From positions 310,001-374,000 of the forward strand of contig DASXUY010000042.1 in NCBI GenBank assembly GCA_036504535.1: a DNA stretch of 64,000 nucleotides. Reading direction: 5' to 3'. The translations under genes were made by a program, and so were the position numbers. Below, piece after piece: positions 16,375-24,589 of the stretch (position 1 is the stretch's first letter; each line of letters starts with the position of its first letter). This DNA comes from JARLGU01 sp036504535. Lineage in GTDB: Bacteria > Armatimonadota > Armatimonadia > Armatimonadales > Capsulimonadaceae. The notes below the pieces were generated by a model. The model worked only from the letters and a program-made list of their open reading frames with translations, did not search any database and was not told where the DNA came from.

Positions 16375-17690
16375 TAGGCTGCCTCCTTTGGGTTGATGGT
16401 CGAGTTTACGAGATTCTCGGCATCTCGGATACGGACTTCGCCTGAGATGAGTTTGGGCAGTAGGGTGTCTCGAAGTTGTCTCAAAGTTCGATTTTCAAGT
16501 CTATTGGCTTCCACCAACTGAAGGAACGGCTTAGCGATAGTGTGAAACGCATCGAGAACGGGTTTGTTAGGAAGGACAAATTCAATATCCGATATTACGG
16601 ATGGGTTTACGGCGGGATAGGCTCCTCCGTCTGCTACTCGACCAAGGTACTCGGACACTTCGTCGGTCGTAAGTGCTAAGTAAAGAAATGTCCAGGGAAC
16701 ATCGATGGGACTAACGACCGCGAAGCCCGTAGACGCAAGCCTGTTTATAGGCGGATCAAGGCACAAAAAGTAAGCGCCGCGATCTGGTCGAACAGTTGAG
16801 AGGGCGGTGTCGCCATGTCGTAGCCGCCGTCGAGCACGACTCGGCTCGGTTCCTCGGTCATATAATGGCATGTTTCCAATCTCACCCCTCGACACTTCCG
16901 ATATTTCCACGTATTCGATTGTGTCCAATTTGTCCTTTGCGGACAATGATAGCGAATTTACGTTAGCGACCTTGGACACCGATGCAATTGTCCATCCTCG
17001 GGGCATCTTGCCGCGCCGTGTGTCTTCGAATCCTGATGGAAAAAGCGTACAAGTCGCTTCGTCAACGCCAAACGGAGTTCGATGCGCTTCTGAATCTTGA
17101 ACGGGATCGAAATCAACAAACCACGACTTCATCAAGGCGCGCACAACTTGCTCCAACGTTTCATTCATACGACGATTGCGGTGGATCAATTCGGTTATGT
17201 CGTAATATAAATCACCTATATACCGTTGCAAACTGGGATCGGGAATCGGCAATCGAAGTTTGTCGAAATCGCCTTTCTTGAAGTGAGGGATTAAACTACC
17301 AACGTGCAGATTGACAATTTGGAGTTGAGTTTCTCTACTCCGCAATATAGCAAACAAATATTTAGGATAAACCGTGGTCGGATTGGGTCGCAATGCCACC
17401 ATGTCCTGTGCGATACAGAAATCAACTGGATCAGGCGCAATACAAACGCTACCTGGACTTCCCTTCGTAACGAAAATTAAGTCTCCTGGTATCGGATGCC
17501 CTCTGAACCAACATTCATACGACTCCCTGGAGACGTGTCGCACGTTTTCATATGTCGGATATAGGGTATCGTTTTTGATGCAATTGGTCGCAATCAGTGG
17601 AATCCCAGTAGCCACAGTGGGACACGTTCGACCTCGATTATCTATAATCTCCGACAGGAGGGCTGTGAGCGGAACGAGTTCAGTTGCCAT
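16374..17690 (-). CDS. hsdS: Type I restriction-modification specificity subunit (HsdS)
   Basis: The 438-residue protein shows the usual two target-recognition regions separated by conserved helices: one block ends near residue 180 (RRMNETLEQVVRALMKSWFV) and a matching helical block sits near 400 (LENRTLRQLRDTLLPKLISG), which is the hallmark of HsdS. It determines the bipartite sequence methylated by HsdM and cleaved by HsdR. Its start lies inside the end of hsdM (11-base overlap) and its stop is shared with the hsdR start. The recognition sequence cannot be read from the protein. Confidence 0.93.
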   Translation of the reverse strand: MATELVPLTALLSEIIDNRGRTCPTVATGIPLIATNCIKNDTLYPTYENVRHVSRESYECWFRGHPIPGDLIFVTKGSPGSVCIAPDPVDFCIAQDMVALRPNPTTVYPKYLFAILRSRETQLQIVNLHVGSLIPHFKKGDFDKLRLPIPDPSLQRYIGDLYYDITELIHRNRRMNETLEQVVRALMKSWFVDFDPVQDSEAHRTPFGVDEATCTLFPSGFEDTRRGKMPRGWTIASVSKVANVNSLSLSAKDKLDTIEYVEISEVSRGEIGNMPLYDRGTEPSRARRRLRHGDTALSTVRPDRGAYFLCLDPPINRLASTGFAVVSPIDVPWTFLYLALTTDEVSEYLGRVADGGAYPAVNPSVISDIEFVLPNKPVLDAFHTIAKPFLQLVEANRLENRTLRQLRDTLLPKLISGEVRIRDAENLVNSTINPKEAA

Positions 17691-19290
17691 TTTTCCAGCC
17701 TGATAGTCGCGACATAATACTTTGTCTGAGCAAAAAAGACTCTTGCATTTGATTCTCTAGACGCGAAACTAAGTAAGACATCTTGTTCTCAAGAGTCTCA
17801 TCGTCGGTTTCGTTGTCTTCTGTACCGACATATCGACCTGGCGTCAGGGTGAACCCTTGTTCTCTGATCCGCACAAGGTCTGCTGCGCTTGCAAAGCCAG
17901 CGATGTCGCTATATGCCTTTGCACCTTGTTCACCTCGCCATGCATGATACGTTGACTTGATGTGATCTATATCGTCGGCAGTCAATTCACGATGACTTTT
18001 GTCCACGAGAACGCCTAGTTTACGACCATCAATGAAGAGCGTCTCACCTCGACGATCTCGTAGTTTGCCATCTGCTTTGTTCCGCGCAACGAACCAAAGG
18101 CACGCTGGAATTCCTGTGCCATAAAATAGTTGGGTTGGCAAGGCTACAATGCAATCCACCAAATCTGCTTCGACGAGTTTTCGCCTAATCTCACCCTCGC
18201 CGCTCTGGTTTGAAGACAGTGATCCGTTCGCAAGTACGAAGCCTGCGATCCCGTTTGGAGCGAGGTGGTGAACGATGTGCTCTACCCATGCAAAGTTTGC
18301 ATTCCCAACTGGCGGCGCACCGTATTTCCATCGAACATCTTCCCGCAGTCTCTCTCCTCCCCAATCGGAAATGTTAAACGGAGGATTGGCTAAGATGTAA
18401 TCGAATCGTTGGTCTCGATGAAGGTCGTTGTGAAACGTGTCCGCGTTGTGTTGACCAAGGTTGGCTTCAATGCCGCGAATGGCTAGGTTCATCTTTGCAA
18501 GTCGCCAGGTCGCAGGGTTCGACTCTTGACCATAGATCGCGATGTCGCCTAATTTCCCACCGTGCTCGACAATGAACTTTTCGGACTGAATGAACATGCC
18601 TGACGACCCGCAGCATGGGTCGTACACTCTGCCTTTGAACGGCTCGATCATCATTACCAGGAGGCGGACTACGCACCGTGGCGTAAAGAAATCACCTCCC
18701 GCCCTACCTTCGGCTCCTGCGAACTTTCCCAGGAAATACTCATACACGCGCCCAAGGACATCTTTGCTGCGGCTTTCCTTGTCGCCAATGCCTATGGTGC
18801 CTATCAGATCAACCAGTCCACCTAGCCGAGTTTTATCAAGGGTAGGACGCGCGTAGTCTTTGGGTAGCACTCCCTTCAACGAAACGTTCTCCCGTTCAAT
18901 CGCAACCATCGCGTCGTCAATGATTTTGCCGATAGTGGGCAATTTCGCACTGTCTTGAATAGTTGACCAGCGTGCGTCAGCGGGAACCCAGAACACGTTA
19001 ACCGCAGTGTAGTAGTCGCGGTCTTCACCCTCACTGGCGCGATCATTTTCGTCAGGGACATAGTAATCGCTAGTCGGATCGGCAGCCAGTGCTAGAATCT
19101 CAGATTGCCGCTCCAAGAATGCATCGGAGACATACTTTAGAAAGATCAGCCCGAGGGCGACGTGCTTGTAATCGCTTGGATCGAGGTGTCCCCGCAGTTT
19201 GTCAGCGGCTTTCCAAAGAGTGTCTTCAAACCCGATATTGGCTCCGTTGCCGTTGCCTTTGGGTGATCCGTTGGAGGGTTTACGTGCCAT
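17680..19290 (-). CDS. hsdM: Type I restriction-modification methyltransferase (HsdM)
   Basis: The 536-residue protein is an N6-adenine methyltransferase: the N-terminal HsdM helical domain is followed by the SAM-binding region FFTPRCVVRLL and VYDPCCGSSGMF, then the catalytic motif IV ILANPPFNIS. It forms the modification complex with HsdS. The start at 19290 has AAGGA five bases upstream. It is the first gene of hsdMSR, divergent from the nuclease gene at 19704, and a 413-bp gene-free stretch lies between them. Confidence 0.94.
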   Translation of the reverse strand: MARKPSNGSPKGNGNGANIGFEDTLWKAADKLRGHLDPSDYKHVALGLIFLKYVSDAFLERQSEILALAADPTSDYYVPDENDRASEGEDRDYYTAVNVFWVPADARWSTIQDSAKLPTIGKIIDDAMVAIERENVSLKGVLPKDYARPTLDKTRLGGLVDLIGTIGIGDKESRSKDVLGRVYEYFLGKFAGAEGRAGGDFFTPRCVVRLLVMMIEPFKGRVYDPCCGSSGMFIQSEKFIVEHGGKLGDIAIYGQESNPATWRLAKMNLAIRGIEANLGQHNADTFHNDLHRDQRFDYILANPPFNISDWGGERLREDVRWKYGAPPVGNANFAWVEHIVHHLAPNGIAGFVLANGSLSSNQSGEGEIRRKLVEADLVDCIVALPTQLFYGTGIPACLWFVARNKADGKLRDRRGETLFIDGRKLGVLVDKSHRELTADDIDHIKSTYHAWRGEQGAKAYSDIAGFASAADLVRIREQGFTLTPGRYVGTEDNETDDETLENKMSYLVSRLENQMQESFLLRQSIMSRLSGWKNGN

Positions 19291-19703
19291 ATTGTCCTTG
19301 TGCTAGTTGCGAATATTGACGGTGTTGCTCTCGCCGTTTGCCTGGTGTGGGAGCCAGCAGCGATTTACATTCAGCCGACAACAAGGTTGCCTTGTATATG
19401 TAAGCGACCGCACGGCTACGGTTCGACGCCCGAGTCTCGAAATCCTTCAAATCTGTAGATTTTGATACACCTACCAATGATAATCTTGGAGAAAAGGAAG
19501 CGGGTATTCGTCCATTTCGTTCCACAGTAGAGATTATCCTCAAAAAATGAAGCGCCCACGGAACGACGCCCAATTGACGCTCGCTGAGAACGCCAGTAAG
19601 CAAAAATAAACCAGTGCCACCTTTCCGCTTTTGATCGGGACAATGGAGTATCTTAAATGGAAGTGCCTCAACTGTGCGATGACCGTACCGAGGAGTAAAC
19701 GCG
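19291..19703. promoter_or_regulatory. Divergent intergenic region between hsdM and the nuclease gene
   Basis: This 413-bp stretch must hold the promoters for hsdMSR (leftward) and the nuclease gene (rightward). A long open frame on the minus strand (19280-19729) overlaps hsdM and has no ribosome binding site, so it is not called. No clear -35/-10 pair was convincing in either direction. The rightward gene has GAGGAG eight bases before its ATG at 19704. Confidence 0.4.
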
Positions 19704-20684
19704 ATGACCAGACCCATGTTTCCCGCCAAAGTCCCAGAGGATGCTAAGCCAGCGCTATCCTATTCAAGCGTTCGGACGTTGCACGACTGCGAGCGACGAT
19801 GGGCACTGACGAACCTCACGGACGACCTGCCAAAGGATGAGTTTTGGGACGCGCTCGTTGAAAAGACGCTTATGCCCGTCAACATGCTCCCTGGCTCGAT
19901 CCTACATGACACCATCGACTGGGCAATGAGGCAGCGGGTGGACACTGGCATCTTTCCTACTGATCTGGTTGGTAAGGCGTCAGGGCTGCTATCTGCCTAC
20001 GAGGGCTTCTCTGTGGAATGGGCGAATCGCCAGAAGAATCGACAGCCGTGGGCGAAATCGCCTGGGCTTCGACCAGTTGATGAGGTGTACCACGCAGGCG
20101 GACTTCGCGACGACTACAAGGATCATGTCATAGCCGACCTAACAAGGTGGCTTCGAACATTCGAGCATTACATCGACAAAACCGAGATCGCGTCGGCTCC
20201 TATTGCTGATTGGCGGCTACCTTATAAGGGCGGTGTCGCCTGGTTTTGGGCGGACGATGTTCCTGTTTATGCATCGTACGACTTTGCGATGAAAAGTCCT
20301 GATGCGGGCATGCGCATTTACGATTGGAAAACGGGGAAGCGAGAACGCGCCGAGGAATCCGTCGAGGATCAACTGGAGTTCTACGCTGCGTGGGCACATT
20401 TGGGGTGGGAATTTCCGCTCCGCGAAGTCGAATGCGTGGCGGTGTGGCTCGATGACGGATCGGACAGCGAGTTCATGATATCGGAAGCGCGCCTTGCGGC
20501 ACTGGTCGAGCGATGGGGCGAACTTCATGAAGACCTGCAATGCAGGATTAATGGAGTGAACAAGTGCAAGTCAGATTTGAAACCGCTATTCCCTATGACC
20601 TCGGACTTGATGCGCTGCCACTGGTGTCCGTTTCGGTCTTGTGAGGGCAGGAATCGCCTTGAAGCGCTCGGACAGGGCTTGTGA
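19704..20684 (+). CDS. RecB-like PD-(D/E)XK nuclease with four cluster cysteines
   Basis: The 326-residue protein is a Cas4/AddB/RecB-type nuclease. It begins with the typical LSYSSVRTLHDCERRW helix, has the family His (H68, SILHD), the catalytic core D193 ... D207-x-K209 in RIYDWKTGK, and motif QLEFY (223-227). One N-terminal cysteine (C29) plus three at the C-terminus (C305, C308, C313) match the pattern that binds a [4Fe-4S] cluster in AddB and Cas4. It has no helicase domain. It likely cuts or trims DNA for the island or in defence. The start has GAGGAG eight bases upstream. The next gene is 46 bp downstream on the same strand. Confidence 0.82.
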   Translation: MTRPMFPAKVPEDAKPALSYSSVRTLHDCERRWALTNLTDDLPKDEFWDALVEKTLMPVNMLPGSILHDTIDWAMRQRVDTGIFPTDLVGKASGLLSAYEGFSVEWANRQKNRQPWAKSPGLRPVDEVYHAGGLRDDYKDHVIADLTRWLRTFEHYIDKTEIASAPIADWRLPYKGGVAWFWADDVPVYASYDFAMKSPDAGMRIYDWKTGKRERAEESVEDQLEFYAAWAHLGWEFPLREVECVAVWLDDGSDSEFMISEARLAALVERWGELHEDLQCRINGVNKCKSDLKPLFPMTSDLMRCHWCPFRSCEGRNRLEALGQGL

Positions 20685-20730
20685 ATTTGGTATAACGTAA
20701 GTCAATCCAGGAAGAAGTTGGATACGCCAG

Positions 20731-21183
20731 ATGCCCCGCCCCTCACCACAAATCGGCTTAATTGTAATCCCCCTCGCTGCCGTTGCCTTACTTCTGGCTG
20801 GTGCCCCTTTGACACGCCTCGACACCGCATTGATCGACGCCCCCATATCTACCAGCGATATTCCTGCCCTTTACAACTCGCCTGCCGACAGCACTACGCG
20901 AGAGCAAGTTAGATGGCTCAAAGCCGATCTGCGTTTGATTGAGAGGCGGGAGCGAGAAATAGCGGCAAGTTCGAAGGCGTATAGCAAGACTCCCACCACG
21001 GCAAACAAGCAACTTTCACGAGATGCGCGTGAGGCATACAGCCACGCTGTGGACGGCTACAACTATTATGCGTCGAAATCATGCTCGATGGCGGCACTGA
21101 GAGAGGCGGGCGCGCCGAGGAAGTTTGTGGCTGACTCCAGCAATTATGTGGCGGTCGAGGAGCGCACGGAGATGTGGAAGTAG
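20731..21183 (+). CDS. Small exported or membrane-anchored protein
   Basis: The 150-residue protein starts with a hydrophobic segment (IGLIVIPLAAVALLLAGAPL, residues 8-27) that could be a signal anchor or uncleaved signal peptide; the rest is soluble, helical and charged. No cysteine follows the hydrophobic segment in a lipobox position. It lies between the nuclease and the recombinase genes, all on one strand. The ribosome binding site is weak. Not recognised; possibly a host-interaction or entry-exclusion protein of the island. Confidence 0.5.
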   Translation: MPRPSPQIGLIVIPLAAVALLLAGAPLTRLDTALIDAPISTSDIPALYNSPADSTTREQVRWLKADLRLIERREREIAASSKAYSKTPTTANKQLSRDAREAYSHAVDGYNYYASKSCSMAALREAGAPRKFVADSSNYVAVEERTEMWK

Positions 21184-21260
21184 GCATAATGGTTATGTAC
21201 GCATCGTGCAAATGACCAGGCAAGATAGGTCGCCCGATTTCGCGAGGAGTTTTGTATGTA

Positions 21261-23873
21261 ATGGACTCTCAACAAGACACAACACTGGCGTACGCCGACG
21301 ACCTTTCGCTCGACGAGTTAAACGACGCCGACTTGGTTGACGACTTTGTCGCACAAAACCGCAGGCTACGTGAACTGCTAGACAAGACGGACAAGACTTC
21401 GAATTATGACGTATACATCAGACAGTCCGACGAGGGCGCTGAAGGTCAAAACGAGAATTACCGCCTCGAACAGGAGGCACTCCCTGCACTACTTGCCGAG
21501 TGCGGAATTCCAAGCGACAAGATCAGCCGACATAATCTCGATGTAAACCTTTCAGGCGCATTGTCCCTTAATCAACGTGCCGATCTGAAACAAGTATACG
21601 ATAACATTCGCGACGGAAAAACCAAGACGGTGTTTTGTGCCGCCATCGACCGCTTGTTTCGCGACAAATCGCTGAAGTTCTCCACCGACTTTGCGGCTCA
21701 GGCTTCCCTTAACCGCGTCAAGATACTCACGACCCAAAACGATAGATTTGTTCTGCTCGATATGCGCGTTCAAAACGACTACGATGCGTTCCTCGATGCA
21801 TGCAAGTTGGGTGGAATCGAACGAGACAATATGCGTCAGCGGCTCGTAAAAGCCCGCGTTGGTGCCATACGAGACAGTCTTGGATGGAGCGGCGCGCCGT
21901 TTTTTTTAGGGTATGCAGTCAAGCCGAAGGAACGACAGGCGGACGGCTCATGGTCGCATACCCGCATGTACATTTACGAGCCACACGCTGAAATTGTTAG
22001 GCATATTTACCAACTAAGCCTTCGCCCAGACATTCTGTCCTGGGCTGCACTGATGGATGCGGTTCGTAGCGAGGGTATCGCAGTGCCGCCATTTGAAGAG
22101 CCAATGCGATCAGCATGTGCTCGAAAATCTGTGTGCTGGCAGACTGGCACTTCTGTGAACGCGCCCCACGAACTCACACGTAAGAATCTCATCACTATGA
22201 TTTCTTATGCTATTGGAGATTACCTTGGGGATCGCTTGTTTGGTTCAGGCAGAAAGTCTGGACGCGATCACCTAAATCGGATACGTAAGATCGAGCGTGA
22301 AGACGGCGTAGATTTGGATTCAAAAGTTCGAGACTACCGTGTGTACATAGGCAACTCTCAAGAACTGGCGATTTTCAAGGCAGACAACGACGATGACATG
22401 GCGCTTGTTCGAGCGGTTGCTGACAAGTGGCTGTCATACGACCTGTTTGCAATACGCTTAGCACAATATAAAACACATCCTCGCAATTGGGCAAAGAATC
22501 CAAAGCAAACAGCGGCTATTCCAAACACAGGCAAGTCCCACTCCACTGTTCGAAACAAACCTTGGGCAGGATATCTGCGCTGCTATAAGCACGGTTTGGA
22601 TGACGCGGGAGAATGGAATCTTGACCATGTTCTCGGTGGGCAATTGGAAGGCTGGCGATGCCATAAGGAGATGATCGCGGGCAAGCGCACAGGTTTATGC
22701 ACGTCGATCACCTCAGGATCAAAAAATGTTCACGCTCTGGCTGGGGTGCTGACCCGATGCCTCCTTGATTGCGTTCAATCTTGGCTTCGACTAAATGTCC
22801 GCTTCCTGGGCACCGAATCCGAGCAAGTTCAAGCAAATGCCCGAAAACTGCAATCGCTCGAAGTGCGACTAAAGCAGGCTAAAGCAGACTACAACAAGGG
22901 ACTAAAGTTGTACGAGGATTTGACAGAACGACTTGGCGATGTTGATGCGAAGGAGCAACTCGACGCCATTTTCAATAATAGGGTGAAGCCTGCCGTAGAG
23001 GCAATAGGCGGCATTCAGAGAGAGATCAACCTATATAGGCAGATCGCAGACAAAGTTGCGGCAGACGAGTTGACCGAAGCGTCAATTAGCACAAAACTTG
23101 ATGCAATGATCCTAGAGGGCGAGGGAATAGCACCAGATCGCCTTCGATCTGTCATCGACCTTTTCGTTGACCACGTTGGCGTTTACGTTCCCGAAGGATC
23201 GCGAGATGTTTGGTTCGAAATGGTTTTCAAAAGCGGCTATCGGTATGTTGGTCTTACCTGGCAAGGGTTAGTCAATGACTGTCGTCCTTGGACTACCGAA
23301 GAAGACCGCGCCCTATCCCAATTGTGGAACGGAAGGTCTGGCACAACATTTGCCGACATCCAGGCTGCCTTGCTACCCGACCGCAGGTTTAACGCGATTT
23401 ACCGAAGGGTGCTCGACCTACATCTGGCAGACGGTTCGAGGTCGTCGAAGTGGCAAAAGGACGCAAGAGATTCTGAGCGGCAAATTACCGATCTATATCC
23501 TGATATCGATCATATTCGCTGGATGACGAACTCACTGGTTTGCCTTGCATTTTGTGATGAAGAGGTAGAGTATGTCCCGATTGACCGCTTTGGCTATCCA
23601 CTGCTGGGTGTAAATCATGGCTCTAATTTTGAGAAATACACCCAATTTGAACGATTGCTGGAACCCGCGCGCGTCGAGGCTGAGGTGACTTCTTCTCTCT
23701 TTCGACTGACGAACGACATAGCAGGCGCTTCGTTGCTTCCAGCGCTTCGTCGAGCGTCATCGGCGCGAGCACCGACGGCAACCGGCGCGCCAGCATGCTC
23801 TTGCCGCTTCCGGGAGGGCCGACCAGCAGGATATTGTGACCGCCAGCTGCTGCGACTTCGAGGGCGCGTTTGA
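21261..23873 (+). CDS. Large serine recombinase (island integrase), C-terminus read through from comM
   Basis: The protein has the large serine integrase layout. The resolvase domain carries the catalytic Ser in VYIRQSDEGAEGQNE (about residue 56) and the conserved IDRLFRD (about 133). A recombinase domain follows, then a zinc-ribbon-like stretch with paired cysteines (RCYKHG ... WRCHKE) and a long coiled coil (about 535-600). It recombines attP with attB without needing other integrase proteins except a directionality factor. The ATG at 21261 is chosen; a TTG three codons earlier is possible. From about residue 822 the frame continues across the comM junction, so the last ~50 residues are antisense comM and would differ in the excised form. 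Confidence 0.9.
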   Translation: MDSQQDTTLAYADDLSLDELNDADLVDDFVAQNRRLRELLDKTDKTSNYDVYIRQSDEGAEGQNENYRLEQEALPALLAECGIPSDKISRHNLDVNLSGALSLNQRADLKQVYDNIRDGKTKTVFCAAIDRLFRDKSLKFSTDFAAQASLNRVKILTTQNDRFVLLDMRVQNDYDAFLDACKLGGIERDNMRQRLVKARVGAIRDSLGWSGAPFFLGYAVKPKERQADGSWSHTRMYIYEPHAEIVRHIYQLSLRPDILSWAALMDAVRSEGIAVPPFEEPMRSACARKSVCWQTGTSVNAPHELTRKNLITMISYAIGDYLGDRLFGSGRKSGRDHLNRIRKIEREDGVDLDSKVRDYRVYIGNSQELAIFKADNDDDMALVRAVADKWLSYDLFAIRLAQYKTHPRNWAKNPKQTAAIPNTGKSHSTVRNKPWAGYLRCYKHGLDDAGEWNLDHVLGGQLEGWRCHKEMIAGKRTGLCTSITSGSKNVHALAGVLTRCLLDCVQSWLRLNVRFLGTESEQVQANARKLQSLEVRLKQAKADYNKGLKLYEDLTERLGDVDAKEQLDAIFNNRVKPAVEAIGGIQREINLYRQIADKVAADELTEASISTKLDAMILEGEGIAPDRLRSVIDLFVDHVGVYVPEGSRDVWFEMVFKSGYRYVGLTWQGLVNDCRPWTTEEDRALSQLWNGRSGTTFADIQAALLPDRRFNAIYRRVLDLHLADGSRSSKWQKDARDSERQITDLYPDIDHIRWMTNSLVCLAFCDEEVEYVPIDRFGYPLLGVNHGSNFEKYTQFERLLEPARVEAEVTSSLFRLTNDIAGASLLPALRRASSARAPTATGAPACSCRFREGRPAGYCDRQLLRLRGRV

Positions 23874-24483
23874 CATGTTCCTGTCCCTTGACATCGGCAA
23901 AATCAAGTTCGCTCACATCCTCCTGCGCCATCATTGCGATAGGGTCCGCAGTGATCGGTGTGCGGTTTGCGATGGGGTCATTGAGCAGCGAAACGCAGTC
24001 GAGGAGGCTGGTCACGGGGTAGACTTCGACATCACCGACGATTGCAGCTTCGGCGGCGTTCTCGAACGGCACCACCAGCTTCCGCTTTCCATCGCGGCGG
24101 GCTTTCACGGCGATGGGGAGGATGCCGGACACGGGGCGGACGCCACCGTCGAGAGCAAGCTCACCGACGAACAGCCACTCCTCGATTGAATCGGTCAGCA
24201 CCTGTCCGGTCGCCGCGAGAATGCCGACAGCGACGGGAAGATCGAACGCTGGCCCCTGTTTCTTAGTGTCCGCAGGCGCTAAATTGACTGTGATACGCTT
24301 GAGAGGGAAGTCGAGGCCGGAGTTCTTGATGGCGGCGCGTACTCGCTCTTTGGCTTCGTTTACCGCTGTGTCGGGAAGACCGACAATGGCGAAATAGGAG
24401 AGGTGAGCCGAAACATCCACCTCGACCTTGATGTCGTAGGCGTCAATGCCTTGAATTGCGCTCGATTCAATTGTGGCTAACAT
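23728..24483 (-). pseudogene. comM: comM (YifB) 5' fragment, disrupted by island insertion
   Basis: The first ~252 residues are a normal ComM/YifB: an N-terminal Mg-chelatase/Lon-like domain (SAIQGIDAYDIKVEVDV) and the start of the AAA+ domain with Walker A VGPPGSGKSM. Homology stops at DEALEATK, after which a normal protein would continue to ~500 residues; here the frame runs 34 foreign residues and stops at 23623. ComM is the branch-migration helicase used in natural transformation in other bacteria, so its loss would reduce recombination of incoming DNA. Other copies cannot be excluded from this window. The start is well supported by AAGGAGC six bases upstream, itself inside a hairpin (see 24491-24537). 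Confidence 0.88.
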
Positions 24484-24490
24484 GATTTCA

Positions 24491-24537
24491 GCTCCTTCGT
24501 ATTTGGGGTGTCAATTAAGACACTCCCACGAAGGAGC
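24491..24537 (-). promoter_or_regulatory. Hairpin that sequesters the comM ribosome binding site
   Basis: GCTCCTTCGT (24491-24500) and ACGAAGGAGC (24528-24537) are a perfect 10-bp inverted repeat, and inside them GTGTC ... GACAC pairs around an AATTAA loop. Read on the minus strand the 3' arm contains AAGGAGC, the comM ribosome binding site, pairing with CTCCTT in the 5' arm. Such a leader would keep comM translation low unless the stem opens. It could be a thermosensor or a protein-controlled leader; the sequence shows only the pairing. Confidence 0.6.
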
Positions 24538-24589
24538 CGAATCCGGAAAGGCTATGCGAAAATAATCGCCAACTCGCGCTAATGGGGCA

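Larger units (their letters stand above)
1..23727. mobile_element. Genomic island (one end) integrated into comM by a large serine recombinase
   Basis: The comM gene on the minus strand is intact from its start at 24483 down to about 23728, where homology stops inside the AAA+ domain and unrelated, more AT-rich sequence begins. A large serine recombinase gene lies exactly at this boundary and reads toward it. Everything to its left is typical accessory cargo: restriction, Kiwa, a nuclease, small hypothetical genes and a replication-like protein. The other island end and the 3' half of comM are not in the window, so total size is unknown and a composite of several elements cannot be excluded. 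comM is known as an insertion hotspot for islands in other bacteria, for example AbaR-type islands in Acinetobacter, which use different enzymes. The junction is placed to within about 10-15 bp. Confidence 0.82.

Noticed and set aside
19280..19729. 149-codon open frame on the minus strand between hsdM and the nuclease gene
   Set aside because: It overlaps the starts of both flanking genes, has no ribosome binding site and its composition is unlike a protein; it is treated as a non-coding promoter region.
594..23727. CRISPR array search in the island
   Set aside because: No regularly spaced direct repeats of 20-40 bp were seen anywhere in the window; the RecB-like nuclease has no cas neighbours.
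23700..23760. Direct repeat GCGCTTCGT at the comM junction as att core
   Set aside because: One copy is simply comM coding sequence (the DEALEATK codons) and the other partly so; without the other island end the core cannot be defined.
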